Shown here: in pieces, positions 26,463 through 35,989 of the stretch
How positions within the stretch are numbered: the first letter of the stretch is position 1
How the letters are laid out: every line of letters starts with the position of its first letter
Source of the DNA: Trinickia terrae
GTDB lineage: Bacteria > Pseudomonadota > Gammaproteobacteria > Burkholderiales > Burkholderiaceae
DNA: 64,000 nt
Direction: 5' to 3'
Assembly (NCBI RefSeq): GCF_005144415.1
Contig: NZ_SWJE01000011.1
Span: 1-64,000 of the forward strand
The notes under the pieces: model-generated
Database searches by the model: none
The model's input: only the letters and a program-made list of their open reading frames with translations
What the model was told of the DNA's origin: nothing
Translations under genes and position numbers: made by a program

Positions 26463-26900
26463 TCAGTAGTCGATCTGGGGAACGTTGAAAGCGCCGTCGA
26501 GCGATCTCAATTCGGCGCGGTGCAGCTCGGCGAGCCGCGACAGCAAATTCTCACCGGTCTTCTGCAAATGAACCTCGACCTGCCGGCGATCCGTTTCGCT
26601 GACTTTGCGCTTGACGAGATCGAGCGCTTCGCAGCGCGACACCAGCGCGACCACGCCATGGTGCTGCGCTTGCAGGCGCTCCGCGAGCTCGCCGATGGTC
26701 GCCCATTCGCGGCCGGGGTAGCCCTTCACGTGCAACAGCAGCAGGTACTGCAAAGGCGTGATGCCTTCGCTTTGCGCCGCTTGTTCGGAGAAACGCTCGA
26801 AGCGGCGCATTTGATAGCGGAATTCGGAGAGCTGCTCGAAATCTGCTTTGGTCAGACCGTTGCGGGCGGGGGGCTTCATCGTGGTATCGGCGGTAATCAT
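26463..26900 (-). CDS. MarR-family transcriptional regulator
   Basis: A 145-residue winged-helix regulator: YQMRRFERFSEQAAQSEGI (dimer helix), TIGELAERLQ, the recognition helix HHGVVALVSRCEALDLV and wing residues E-T-D-R-R-Q-V-E-V-H-L. A 17-bp inverted repeat lies 14-30 bp upstream of the ATG, and a matching site precedes the HPP gene, suggesting control of itself, the HPP gene and the downstream ClC gene. Start M1 is used; M8 (26879) is possible, and neither has a clear ribosome binding site. Confidence 0.88.
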   Translation of the reverse strand: MITADTTMKPPARNGLTKADFEQLSEFRYQMRRFERFSEQAAQSEGITPLQYLLLLHVKGYPGREWATIGELAERLQAQHHGVVALVSRCEALDLVKRKVSETDRRQVEVHLQKTGENLLSRLAELHRAELRSLDGAFNVPQIDY

Positions 26901-26913
26901 GTAAAGCGAAATA

Positions 26914-26930
26914 ATATCATTACGTGATAT
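26914..26930. promoter_or_regulatory. Candidate MarR operator at the marR start
   Basis: Perfect inverted repeat ATATCA (26914-26919) and TGATAT (26925-26930) with a 5-bp spacer, immediately upstream of marR. Confidence 0.6.
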
Positions 26931-26996
26931 AAATGGCCGTGCGGGCGCATCAGGCTCGACGACGGCATGGCGCGGCGCGAGGCCGCGGCGTGCGAG

Positions 26997-28217
26997 TTAC
27001 GCGGCCAGCCGCTGCCTGGCCTGCTCCTGGCGATAGAGGCCCGAGATCAAGTCAGCCTGCGTGATCATCCCCACCAGACGCCGATGGACATCGAGCACCG
27101 GAATGTGGTGGTGCCCCGAGTTGGCGAAGATGGGAATCAGCTCGGCGATGGGCGTGGCGGTGTCGACGGTGAATACGGCGCGCGTCATCAGCTCGCCGAC
27201 CACGGGCGCCGCCGCCGGCCGGTTGCGCTTGAACCGGCGCAGCAGCGACAGCCTGGGCTGCGCAGGGGCGCCGAACGCGCGATGCTCGACGAGGTTGGCG
27301 CGCGTCACGATGCCGACAACGTGCTGCGCATCGTCGGTGACCGGCAGCGCCTTCACGCCGTGACGCCGGAGCAGGCGCCACGCGTCGGCGGCGTGCGTGC
27401 CGCGCATCACGGACACCACGTTGCGCGACATCACGTCGGCACAGCTCAGCTCGGACGAGCTGCGCGCGTGGGCGAGCAATTGCGCATCGCGCAGCAGCGA
27501 CTCGAGATCGTCGGGAGCGATGTCGAGCAGCTCGCCGCGCCGCTTCACGAGTTCCTGCAGATCGGCGCGCGTGAGGCTCGCATTGGGCGGCATGGCGTTG
27601 GCCGAGGATTTGTCGTCGGCGGCGGGGCGCGCCACGTGGGGATAGCGGTGCCCCGTGAGCGCGTGGTAGACGAGCGCCGATGCGAGGAGCGCCGCCGACT
27701 GGATCGCAATCGGCTCGAGCACGAAGCGAAAACCGAGCGCATGCACGGCGGAGCCGCCGAGCACGGCCGTCAGCGCGACGGCGCCCGAAGGCGGATGCAC
27801 GCAGCGCAAGGCAAACATCGCGCAGATCGCCACGGAGACGGCCAGCGCGGCGGCGGCCACCGGGTCCGCCAGCCAGCCCGCGCAAGCGACACCGACCGTC
27901 GCGGAGACCAGATTGCCGCCGATGATCGACCACGGCTGTGCAAGCGGGCTCGCCGGAACGGCGAACAGCAGCACGGCCGAGGCGCCCATCGGCGCGACGA
28001 GGAAGGGGATGCGCGTATCCGGCCCGAGCAGGACATGCATGGTGACGCCGGTTACGGCAATGCCGATCAGCGCGCCGATGCACGAGCGCAGGCGTTCCTG
28101 CCACCTGACGGAGAGCGGACTGGGGACAAAGCTGGCGAACCAGCGAGCGAGGGCGGAACGGGACAAGATTGAGCCAGTTGGAAAGCAGCGTGGGCGACGT
28201 CGCGCGGACGGGGCCAC
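26997..28217 (-). CDS. HPP-family membrane protein with tandem CBS domains
   Basis: A 406-residue protein. The HPP membrane domain (residues ~35-180, four segments) has the diagnostic CVHPPSGAVAL motif and the FLVAPMGASAVLLF segment. Two CBS domains follow (ADVMSRNVVSVM... at ~265-325 and GELMTRAVFTVD... at ~340-395). Plant HPP proteins transport nitrite; bacterial ones are uncharacterised. The start is a GTG with AAGG upstream. Like the ClC protein two genes on, it couples a membrane domain to CBS sensors, and its promoter has a copy of the MarR operator. Confidence 0.87.
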   Translation of the reverse strand: MAPSARRRPRCFPTGSILSRSALARWFASFVPSPLSVRWQERLRSCIGALIGIAVTGVTMHVLLGPDTRIPFLVAPMGASAVLLFAVPASPLAQPWSIIGGNLVSATVGVACAGWLADPVAAAALAVSVAICAMFALRCVHPPSGAVALTAVLGGSAVHALGFRFVLEPIAIQSAALLASALVYHALTGHRYPHVARPAADDKSSANAMPPNASLTRADLQELVKRRGELLDIAPDDLESLLRDAQLLAHARSSSELSCADVMSRNVVSVMRGTHAADAWRLLRRHGVKALPVTDDAQHVVGIVTRANLVEHRAFGAPAQPRLSLLRRFKRNRPAAAPVVGELMTRAVFTVDTATPIAELIPIFANSGHHHIPVLDVHRRLVGMITQADLISGLYRQEQARQRLAA

Positions 28218-28263
28218 ACCTTAAGGCCAAACCCCGGCAAAGCGAAGGAACGATATCTCATTA

Positions 28264-28284
28264 TTATATGGCATTGTGATATAA
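28264..28284. promoter_or_regulatory. Second candidate MarR operator, before the HPP gene
   Basis: Arms TTATATGG (28264-28271) and TGATATAA (28277-28284) with a 5-bp spacer, 47 bp upstream of the HPP start. The right half and spacing equal those of the site at 26914-26930. Confidence 0.55.
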
Positions 28285-28390
28285 AGCCTCGCGCATGGCC
28301 GTTCCTGGACATGATGCGCGAGGCCGAGCGGCAGAACGCCGACATCATCCGGGGGCTCTAACCTCGCGCGAAACCATCAGCCGAAAACCG

Positions 28391-28711
28391 TCAGCCGTAA
28401 TGGCAGACGTAGTCGAGCGTCTCGACGACTTCGATATCGAAGCTGCTGTTGCCCGGCACGCCGAAGGTCTGGCCGGCGCCGTACTCGCGCCATGCGTCCT
28501 CGCCTGCCAGGCGAATGCGGCATCGGCCGCGCGTCACTTCCATCTTTTCCGGCGCCTGGGTCGAGAAGTTCAGCGACGCCGGAAAAATCACCCCTAGCGT
28601 CTTGCGGCTGCCGTCGCTGAACAGTACTGTGTGGGAGACGCACTTGCCGTCGAAGTACGTGTTCGAGAGCTTGACGACCGATACGTTGTCGAATTGCGTT
28701 GCGCTGGTCAT
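28391..28711 (-). CDS. ppnP: Pyrimidine/purine nucleoside phosphorylase PpnP
   Basis: A 106-residue single-domain cupin of the PpnP (YaiE, DUF1255) family: F-D-N-V-S-V-V-K near the start, the [20 protein letters not shown] block, [16 protein letters not shown] and the late [14 protein letters not shown]. It splits nucleosides with phosphate to base and ribose-1-phosphate. It has normal length and is not clearly co-transcribed with the HPP gene (173-bp gap with an operator). Confidence 0.95.
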   Translation of the reverse strand: MTSATQFDNVSVVKLSNTYFDGKCVSHTVLFSDGSRKTLGVIFPASLNFSTQAPEKMEVTRGRCRIRLAGEDAWREYGAGQTFGVPGNSSFDIEVVETLDYVCHYG

Positions 28712-29132
28712 GCGTGTGAGTTCCTTGATTTGTCATGGGATCCAGGATGATAACCAGCCTTATTCCGCTGCGGCGCAAAATAGCCGCTCGAACCCAACCG
28801 CCGAGCTTGCCGGCAAGGGGCGGGCGCAGATGAATGAAGCGGCGAAAAAATAAAACCCGAATCACTTTTCTGACAAGTTGCCAATTCAATCAATTACATT
28901 TTAATTACTGACGGGTTTGCCATTTTGGCGCCAGCAAGGCGTTATGCCTTTCGCTTTACGATAGGTCTCGGATCACCGGAAAAGGCGTACCGCCCGGCCT
29001 CTTCTCGACGGCTGCGATTGCCGCGGATTGCCTTATCATGCGGCCGCATGGGGCGACCGGTGCAAAATCAGGCGCACACGCTTATCCCGGCGATTCCACT
29101 TCCTTTCTGAATATTGCGGGCGCGTCTCAACA
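28712..29132. other. Intergenic region upstream of the RND operon, no gene seen
   Basis: About 420 bp between the divergent ppnP and RND permease starts. An AT-rich patch at 28850-28920 (AATTACATTTTAATTACTG) is the likely promoter zone. No operator palindrome was evident. Confidence 0.4.
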
Positions 29133-32100
29133 ATGTGGATTGTCAACGTTGCGCTTAAGCGGCCATACACGTTCATCGTGATGGCCATACTGATATTGCT
29201 GGCCACGCCGTTCGCCTTGATGTCGACGCCCGTCGACATCCTGCCGGACATCAACATTCCCGTCGTCAGCATTATCTGGAATTACACCGGTCTCTCCGCG
29301 CAGGACATGGCGAACCGGATCACCTCGGTCAACGAGCGCAGCCTGACCACCACCGTCAACGACATCGAGCACATCGAATCGCAGTCGCTGCCGGGCATCG
29401 CGATCATCAAGCTGTTCCTGCAGCCGACCGCCAACATCCAGACCGCGATCGCGCAGACCGTCGCGATCGAGCAGGCGCAGTTGAAGCAGATGCCGCCGGG
29501 CGCCACGCCGCCGCTCGTCATCAGCTATTCGGCGTCGAGCATTCCGGTGATCCAGCTGGGGCTGTCGAGCCCGAAGCTCTCGGAGCAGCAGCTCAACGAC
29601 ACGGCGCTCAACTTCCTGCGCCCGCAGCTCATCACGATTCCGGGCGCCGCGGTGCCTTACCCGTACGGTGGCAAGTCGCGCCTGATCTCGGTCGACATCG
29701 ATACGCAAGCGCTGCTCGCCAAGGGGCTGACGCCGCTCGACGTCGTCAACGCCGTCAATGCGCAGAACCTGATCCTGCCCGCCGGCACCGCGAAGATCGG
29801 CGCGAAGGAATACACGATCGAGATGAACGGCTCGCCGCCGACGGTGGCGGGCCTGAACGACATCCCGGTGCGCACGGTGAACGGCGCGACGACCTACTTG
29901 CGCGAAGTCGCCCACGTGCGCGACGGCTTCTCGCCGCAAACCAACGTGGTGCGCCAGGACGGCCGCCGCGGCGTGCTGATTTCGATCCTGAAGAACGGCG
30001 GCGCATCGACGCTGTCGATCGTGAGCGCGCTGCATGATCTGCTGCCGGGGGCGCGGGCGTCGCTGCCGCCTGATCTGAACATCACGGCGCTGTTCGACCA
30101 GTCGGTGTTCGTGAAGGCGTCGATCGCGGGCGTGGTGCGCGAAGCGGTGATCGCGGCCGCGCTGACCGCCGCGATGATCCTGCTGTTCCTCGGCAACTGG
30201 CGCAGCACCTGCATCATCGCGATCTCGATCCCGCTCTCGATCCTGACCTCGCTGCTCGCGCTGCACGCACTCGGCCAGACGATCAACATCATGACGCTCG
30301 GCGGCCTCGCGCTCGCGGTCGGGATTCTCGTCGACGACGCCACGGTGACGATCGAGAACATCGAGCGGCACTTGCACATGGGCACCAACCTGCACGATGC
30401 GATTCTCGAAGGCGCGGGCGAGATCGCGATTCCCGCGCTCGTCTCGACGCTGTGCATCTGCATCGTGTTCGTGCCGATGTTCTTCCTGACGGGCGTCGCG
30501 CGCTACCTGTTCGTACCGCTGGCCGAGGCCGTGGTGTTCGCGATGCTCGCGTCGTACATCCTCTCGCGCACGCTCGTGCCGACGCTCGCGCTCTTGTTGA
30601 TGGGCCACGCGCACAAGCCGAAGAACGGCGCGCAGCCGAACCTCTTCATGCGCCTCTATCACCGCTTCGACCAGGGCTTCGAGCGGATGCGCGCGGCCTA
30701 CATCGTGATCCTCTCCACGCTGCTCGTGCGGCGGCGTTTCTTCTCGACGGTGTTCCTGTCGTTCTGCCTGGTCTCGCTGGGCTTGTTCTTCGCGCTCGGC
30801 CGCGATTTCTTTCCGGCCGTCGACGCGGGCGACATCCGCATGCACATGCGCGCGCCCACGGGCACGCGGATCGAGGAGACGGCGCGGCTTGCCGACGATG
30901 TCGAGCACGTGATCCGTCAGGTGGTGCCGGCCAAGGAGCTGCACACGGTTCTCGACAACCTCGGCCTGCCGTACAGCGGCATCAATCTCTCGTACAGCAA
31001 CGCGGGCACGATGGGCACGCTCGACGGCGAGATCCAGGTGGCGCTCAACGAAGACCACCAGCCGACGCAGACCTACATCGACAAGCTGCGTGCGGCGCTG
31101 CCGCAGCGCTTTCCGGGCGTCGAGTTCTTCTTCCAGCCCGCCGACATCGTCACGCAGATCCTGAACTTCGGCCTGCCCGCGGCGATCGACGTGCAGATCG
31201 CCGGCGCCAACCTGCCCGGCAACTTCCAGGTGGCGAGCGATCTGCTCAAGCGGGTGCGCATGATTCCGGGCGCCGTCGATTCGCACATTCAGCAAAAGCT
31301 CAACGAGCCGACCATTCATCTGGAGATGGACCGCACGCGCCTGCAGCAATTGAACCTGAGCGCGCAGAACGTGGCGCAGAACGTGCTGATCTCGCTGTCG
31401 GGCAGCTCGCAGACGCAACCCGCGTTCTGGTTCAACACCAATAACGGCGTCGAGTACAACGTCGCGGTGCAGACGCCGCAGTACCAGATCTCGTCGATCG
31501 ATGCGCTCTTGCGCACGCCCGTTTCCTCCAGCGCGGCCGGGTCGACGCAACTGCTCGGCAATCTCGTGCAGGTGTCGCCGAGCAACCAGTTCGCCGAGGT
31601 CACGCGCTACAACATCCGGCCGACCATCGACCTCCTGGTGAGCGTGGAAGGGCGCGATCTCGGCGGCGTTGCCGTGCAGGTCTACAAGCTCGTCGACGAG
31701 GCGCGCGCGAAGCTGCCGCGCGGCAGCACGATCACGGTGCGCGGCCAGGTGCAGACGATGCGCACGTCGTACATCGGGCTCGGCGTCGGCGTGGCGATGG
31801 CGATCGTGCTCGTGTATCTGCTGATCGTCGTGAACTTCCAGTCGTGGGTCGATCCGCTCATCATCGTGAGCGCGCTGCCGGCTGCCTTGGCGGGCATCGT
31901 CTGGATGCTGTTTTTGACCGGCACGCACCTGAGCGTGCCCGCGCTCACGGGCGCGATCATGACGATGGGCGTGGCGACTGCCAACAGCATCTTGATGGTC
32001 TCGTTCGCGCGCCAGCGGCTCACGGCCGGCGCGCCGCCGCTCACCGCGGCGCTCGAGGCCGGCGCGAGCCGGATTCGCCCTGTGCTGATGACGGCGTTCG

Positions 32101-32318
32101 CGATGATCATCGGCATGATCCCGATGGCGCTCGGCCTCGGCGAAGGCGCGGAGCAGAACGCGCCGCTCGGGCGCGCGGTGATCGGCGGTCTGCTGTTCGC
32201 GACCGTATCGACGCTCTTTTTCGTGCCGCTCGTGTTCGCCGGCATCCATGGCCGTCTCGCGCGACGCCATGCCGCCAAGGCGAATGGCGACGGACACGAT
32301 GGCGACGAGCACGTTTGA
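29133..32318 (+). CDS. RND efflux transporter, inner-membrane permease
   Basis: A 1061-residue HAE1/AcrB-type permease with 12 predicted membrane segments and two large periplasmic domains. TM4 carries the proton-relay aspartates (ALAVGILVDDATVTIENIERH). In TM10 the AcrB lysine position is not Lys (GVATANSILMVSFA), as in several other RND branches. The start is the ATG at 29133 (MWIVNVALKRPYTF), the family N-terminus; the frame is open 35 codons further up. It is the first gene of permease-adaptor-OMF, the reverse of the common adaptor-first order. A two-component system lies downstream. Substrates are unknown. Confidence 0.93.
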   Translation: MWIVNVALKRPYTFIVMAILILLATPFALMSTPVDILPDINIPVVSIIWNYTGLSAQDMANRITSVNERSLTTTVNDIEHIESQSLPGIAIIKLFLQPTANIQTAIAQTVAIEQAQLKQMPPGATPPLVISYSASSIPVIQLGLSSPKLSEQQLNDTALNFLRPQLITIPGAAVPYPYGGKSRLISVDIDTQALLAKGLTPLDVVNAVNAQNLILPAGTAKIGAKEYTIEMNGSPPTVAGLNDIPVRTVNGATTYLREVAHVRDGFSPQTNVVRQDGRRGVLISILKNGGASTLSIVSALHDLLPGARASLPPDLNITALFDQSVFVKASIAGVVREAVIAAALTAAMILLFLGNWRSTCIIAISIPLSILTSLLALHALGQTINIMTLGGLALAVGILVDDATVTIENIERHLHMGTNLHDAILEGAGEIAIPALVSTLCICIVFVPMFFLTGVARYLFVPLAEAVVFAMLASYILSRTLVPTLALLLMGHAHKPKNGAQPNLFMRLYHRFDQGFERMRAAYIVILSTLLVRRRFFSTVFLSFCLVSLGLFFALGRDFFPAVDAGDIRMHMRAPTGTRIEETARLADDVEHVIRQVVPAKELHTVLDNLGLPYSGINLSYSNAGTMGTLDGEIQVALNEDHQPTQTYIDKLRAALPQRFPGVEFFFQPADIVTQILNFGLPAAIDVQIAGANLPGNFQVASDLLKRVRMIPGAVDSHIQQKLNEPTIHLEMDRTRLQQLNLSAQNVAQNVLISLSGSSQTQPAFWFNTNNGVEYNVAVQTPQYQISSIDALLRTPVSSSAAGSTQLLGNLVQVSPSNQFAEVTRYNIRPTIDLLVSVEGRDLGGVAVQVYKLVDEARAKLPRGSTITVRGQVQTMRTSYIGLGVGVAMAIVLVYLLIVVNFQSWVDPLIIVSALPAALAGIVWMLFLTGTHLSVPALTGAIMTMGVATANSILMVSFARQRLTAGAPPLTAALEAGASRIRPVLMTAFAMIIGMIPMALGLGEGAEQNAPLGRAVIGGLLFATVSTLFFVPLVFAGIHGRLARRHAAKANGDGHDGDEHV

Positions 32319-32345
32319 AGCAACGATTTAACCTGGCTGACTGAC

Positions 32346-33566
32346 ATGACTGAAAAAACGCATGCATCCCTGGCGATTCCCGCGCGCGAGACGGCGGACG
32401 GCCACCAGCTGCCGCCGCGCACGCGGGAGTGGAAGCGCGCCAAGATCGCGATCGTCATCGCGCTCGTGCTGCTCGCGCTGGGCGCGCTGCGCACGGTCGT
32501 CTCGAACATCCTCAACAACCGCACCGTCGCGGCCGTCACCGAGCAGAACGCGAAGCAGTACGTGAACGTCGTGCTGCCGAAGCAGACCGACGGCGGCGGC
32601 AACACGCTCCTGCCGGGCACGCTGCGCGGCTTTGTCGAGTCGCCGATCTATGCGCGCGCAACGGGTTATCTGCTGCATTGGTATGTCGATATCGGCGCGC
32701 ACGTGAAGCAGGGCCAGTTGCTCGCGGACCTCGATACGCCGGAAATCGACCAGGAGCTCGCGCAGGCCATTGCGCAGCGCGATCAGATCAAGGTAAGCCT
32801 CGGGCTCGCCAAAACGTCGTACGAACGCTGGCAGCAATTGCGCCAGCGCGACGCGGTCTCGCAACAGGAGCTCGACGAGCGGCAAAGCACGTATAACCAG
32901 GACGTCGCCAATCTCGCCGCCGCCAATGCGAACGTGCAGCGCCTGCAGCAGCTCGAATCGTTCAAGCGGATCGTCGCGCCGTTCACGGGTGTCGTCACGC
33001 AGCGCAACGTCGACGTCGGCGACCTGATCGATGCGGGCAGCGGCACGAGCCGCGCGCTCTTCGCGCTCGCGCAGGCGGACCCGCTGCGCGTCTACGTGCA
33101 GATGCCGCAGGCGTACGCGGAGAACGTGAAGGTCGGAATGCAGGTGGTCGTCACGCAGGCCGAGCTGCCGGGGCAGCAATTCCACGGGACCATCACGCAC
33201 ATCGCCGGCGCGATCGACGTGCCGACCCGCTCGCTGCAGCTGGAAGTGACGCTGCCGAATCCCGACGGCAAGCTGCGCCCGGGCGCCTATGTGCAGGTGG
33301 CGGTGCCGTCGACCGCGCACGCGCGCCTGCTCGTGCCCGACAACGCGCTCTTGTTCCGCGCGGAAGGGCCGCGCCTGGCCGTCGTCGATGCAAACGGCAC
33401 AGTGCATCTGCGCAAGATCGTGATTGCGCAGGATCTCGGGCAATTTCTCGAAGTCGAGAGCGGCATCGAGCCGACCGACAAGGTGATCGTCAACCCGAGC
33501 GATTCGATCTCGGACGGCGATCACGTGACGATCGCGCAGCCTTCGGTCGACAAGGAGCTGTCGTGA
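32346..33566 (+). CDS. RND efflux periplasmic adaptor (membrane fusion protein)
   Basis: A 406-residue HlyD/AcrA-like protein: one N-terminal membrane segment (about 35-57), the lipoyl half-motif SPIYARATGYLLHWYVDIGAHVKQGQLLADLDTPEIDQEL, a helical hairpin (~125-215), the second lipoyl half FKRIVAPFTGVVTQRNVDVGDLI, then beta-barrel and membrane-proximal domains. It joins the permease to the outer-membrane channel. It begins 27 bp after the permease stop and overlaps the next gene's GTG/ATG start. Confidence 0.93.
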   Translation: MTEKTHASLAIPARETADGHQLPPRTREWKRAKIAIVIALVLLALGALRTVVSNILNNRTVAAVTEQNAKQYVNVVLPKQTDGGGNTLLPGTLRGFVESPIYARATGYLLHWYVDIGAHVKQGQLLADLDTPEIDQELAQAIAQRDQIKVSLGLAKTSYERWQQLRQRDAVSQQELDERQSTYNQDVANLAAANANVQRLQQLESFKRIVAPFTGVVTQRNVDVGDLIDAGSGTSRALFALAQADPLRVYVQMPQAYAENVKVGMQVVVTQAELPGQQFHGTITHIAGAIDVPTRSLQLEVTLPNPDGKLRPGAYVQVAVPSTAHARLLVPDNALLFRAEGPRLAVVDANGTVHLRKIVIAQDLGQFLEVESGIEPTDKVIVNPSDSISDGDHVTIAQPSVDKELS

Positions 33567-35116
33567 TGGGCGCACGCCGGTTCCTGCCGCCGCGGTTGTT
33601 GCCGACGTTGCCTGCGTCGTCTGTCGTCGCGGCGGCTGCATGGTGCGCGGCGATGCTCGCGGCCTGTACGGTCGGCCCCGACTATCAGGCGCCGCAAGCC
33701 GAAGCGCCGCCACAGTGGCGCACCGATTCGTACTGGCGCGTCGCCGAGCCGTCGCACGCGCCGCTCGCGCTCGACTGGTGGAAGATGTACGGCGATGCGG
33801 CGCTCGACGGCCTCGAAACCCAGGCGCTCGCGCAGAACCAGACGCTCGCCGCGGCCGTGGCCCACTACGAACAGGCGAAGGCGACGCTCAAGTTCACGTC
33901 GGCGCAGCAGATTCCGGAGGTCGACCTGTCGGCGCAGGCCAATCGTCTCAAGATCTCGAAGGACCGGCCGGTGACCTCCTACACGACGCAGAACCAGTCG
34001 ACCGTGCAGAACATGGTCCAGCTCGGGCCGTCGATCAACTACGACACCGATCTGTTCGGCAGGATCCGCCGCGAAGTCGAGGGCGCGAAGGCGTCGGCCG
34101 AGCAGTCGCGCGACGATCTCGCGAACGCGCGCCTCGTGCTCACGGCCGACCTCGCCACCGATTACTACTCGCTGCGCGAGCTCGATGCCGAGATCGACGT
34201 GCTGAACCAGTCGGTGGTCCTGCAGAAGAAGGCGTTCGACTACGTCAATTCGGAGCACGAGCTGGGCTCGGTATCGGGGCTCGACGTCGCGCAGCAGCAA
34301 TCGGAGCTCGATTCGACCAAGGTGCAGGCGACCCTGCTCGTCAACCAGCGCGCGCAGTTCGAGCATGCGATCGCGGCGCTCGTCGGCGTGCCTGCGCCGC
34401 AGTTCTCGATCCAGCCGAAGGTGCTGGCGATGCAGGCGCCGCAGATTCCGCTCGGCGTGCCGAGCGGCCTGATGCAGCGCCGCCCCGACATCGCCTCCGC
34501 CGAGCGCGCGATGGCGGCGGCGAACGCGCAGATCGGCGTGCAGAAAGCGGCGTTCTTCCCGAGCCTCACGCTCACGCCGGGCATCGGCTGGGAGAGCACC
34601 AATTTCGCGAGCCTGTTCAGTGCGCCGAGCCTTCTGTGGACGGTCGGCGGCACGGTCGGGCAGGTGCTGTTCGACGGCGGGCGGCGCGCGGCGAACGTCA
34701 AGTTCGCGAGCGAGGGCTATCAGGCGGCGCAGGCCACCTATCGTCAGACGGTATTGGCCGCGTTCCAGCAGGTGCAGGACGGGGTGACGGGCCTCTCGGT
34801 GCTCGACGATGCGTCGAAGCAGTCGCACGCGGCAGTGGAGGATGCGCAAAAGCTCCTGCAGCTCGCGAACGACCGTTACTCGGGCGGTCTCGTCGCATAC
34901 CTGAACGTGATCGACGCGCAGCAGTCGCTCCTGACGAGCGAGCGCCAGGACGTGCAGATCCACGGGCAGCAGATGACGCTGTCGGTGGCGCTCGTCAAGG
35001 CGCTCGGCGGCGGGTGGGACGTGACGGCGCCCGACGCGGGCAATCCTGCGCAGATGGCGCAGGGATCGCAGGCAGGACCGCAAGCGGAACACACGGCATC
35101 GATTCCGCAGCAATGA
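33566..35116 (+). CDS. RND efflux outer-membrane lipoprotein (NodT/OprM family)
   Basis: A ~516-residue TolC-like channel protein. The lipobox LAAC (Cys ~34) is followed by TVGPDYQAP, the usual NodT-family start. Duplicated outer-membrane-efflux domains follow, with GPSINYDTDLFGRIRREVE, IGVQKAAFFPSLTLTPGIG and GGLVAYLNVIDAQQSLL. Either the GTG at 33563 or this ATG could be used; both overlap the adaptor stop, so translation is coupled. AAGGAG lies nine bases upstream. Confidence 0.92.
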   Translation: MGARRFLPPRLLPTLPASSVVAAAAWCAAMLAACTVGPDYQAPQAEAPPQWRTDSYWRVAEPSHAPLALDWWKMYGDAALDGLETQALAQNQTLAAAVAHYEQAKATLKFTSAQQIPEVDLSAQANRLKISKDRPVTSYTTQNQSTVQNMVQLGPSINYDTDLFGRIRREVEGAKASAEQSRDDLANARLVLTADLATDYYSLRELDAEIDVLNQSVVLQKKAFDYVNSEHELGSVSGLDVAQQQSELDSTKVQATLLVNQRAQFEHAIAALVGVPAPQFSIQPKVLAMQAPQIPLGVPSGLMQRRPDIASAERAMAAANAQIGVQKAAFFPSLTLTPGIGWESTNFASLFSAPSLLWTVGGTVGQVLFDGGRRAANVKFASEGYQAAQATYRQTVLAAFQQVQDGVTGLSVLDDASKQSHAAVEDAQKLLQLANDRYSGGLVAYLNVIDAQQSLLTSERQDVQIHGQQMTLSVALVKALGGGWDVTAPDAGNPAQMAQGSQAGPQAEHTASIPQQ

Positions 35117-35217
35117 CCGTGCCGAGGGGCCGCCAGCGCCTCGTACGCCATGACGAGAGCAGAAGGAGAGGGACACTGCGTTTCATATAATCAAACAGCG
35201 CAGACGAGGGATACGAA

Positions 35218-35904
35218 ATGAAACTACTGATCGTGGAAGACGAGCACAAGGTCGTCGATTACCTGCGCTCCGGCTTGACCGAGCAGGGCTGGGTGGTGGA
35301 CGTCGCGCCGGATGGCGAAGAGGGCACGCATCTCGCGATCGAGTTCGACTACGACGTGATCGTTCTCGACGTGATGCTCCCCAAGCGCGACGGCTTCGCC
35401 GTGCTGAAGGCGCTGCGCGCGCACAAGTCGACGCCCGTCATCATGCTGACCGCGCGCGACCAGATCAACGACCGCGTGCGCGGCTTGCGCGAAGGCGCCG
35501 ACGACTACCTGACCAAGCCGTTCTCGTTCCTCGAGCTCGTGGAGCGCCTGCATGCGCTTGCGCGGCGCACGCGCTCGCAGGAATCGACGCTGATTTCGGT
35601 CGGCGATCTGTACGTCGACCTGATCGGCCGCCGTGCGAGCCGCGACGGCGTGCGGCTCGATTTGACGGCCAAGGAGTTCCAGCTGCTCTCCGTGCTCGCG
35701 CGCCGGCAGGGCGACATCCTATCGAAGACGGCCATCACCGAGCTCGTCTGGGACGTGAACTTCGACAGCCATACGAACGTGGTCGAGACCGCGATCAAGC
35801 GCCTGCGCGCGAAGATCGACGGCCCGTTCCCGACCAAGCTGCTGCATACGGTGCGCGGCATGGGCTATGTGCTCGAAGTGCGCGAGGAGGCTGAATCATC
35901 ATGA
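35218..35904 (+). CDS. CusR/IrlR-like response regulator
   Basis: A 228-residue OmpR-type regulator: receiver with phospho-acceptor D51 (VIVLDVMLPKRDG), switch Thr (IMLTARD) and Lys (DYLTKPF); winged-helix output domain (about 130-225) ending VRGMGYVLEVRE. The KEFQLL..LARRQGDILSKTAI block is typical of heavy-metal response regulators. It lies 101 bp downstream of the RND outer-membrane gene and probably regulates that operon. The partner kinase follows after an inserted ~80-bp repeat element. Confidence 0.92.
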   Translation: MKLLIVEDEHKVVDYLRSGLTEQGWVVDVAPDGEEGTHLAIEFDYDVIVLDVMLPKRDGFAVLKALRAHKSTPVIMLTARDQINDRVRGLREGADDYLTKPFSFLELVERLHALARRTRSQESTLISVGDLYVDLIGRRASRDGVRLDLTAKEFQLLSVLARRQGDILSKTAITELVWDVNFDSHTNVVETAIKRLRAKIDGPFPTKLLHTVRGMGYVLEVREEAESS

Positions 35905-35989
35905 ACGACCCCCACGCTCACTATCGTTCGCTGCCCCCCGAGGGGGCTGATGCCTCCCTTGGGGCGGCCCGGCGGGAGGCATCATGAAC
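35897..35989 (+). repeat. Inserted hairpin repeat between response regulator and kinase
   Basis: A 10-bp direct repeat CATCATGAAC (35897-35906 and 35980-35989) brackets a GC-rich element. The element has one small hairpin (CCCCC/GGGGG, 35935-35946) and one larger hairpin with perfect 10-bp arms GATGCCTCCC (35949-35958) and GGGAGGCATC (35974-35983). The right arm contains the GGGAGG ribosome binding site of the kinase. It resembles a repeat I know from Burkholderiales intergenic regions (GCCCCCCGAGGGGGC with GGGGCGGCCCGGCG). Confidence 0.75.

Noticed and set aside
29127-32312. A 1061-codon open frame on the minus strand opposite the RND permease
   Set aside because: Arg/His/Glu-rich shadow typical of high-GC antisense frames; the plus strand encodes a clear RND permease.
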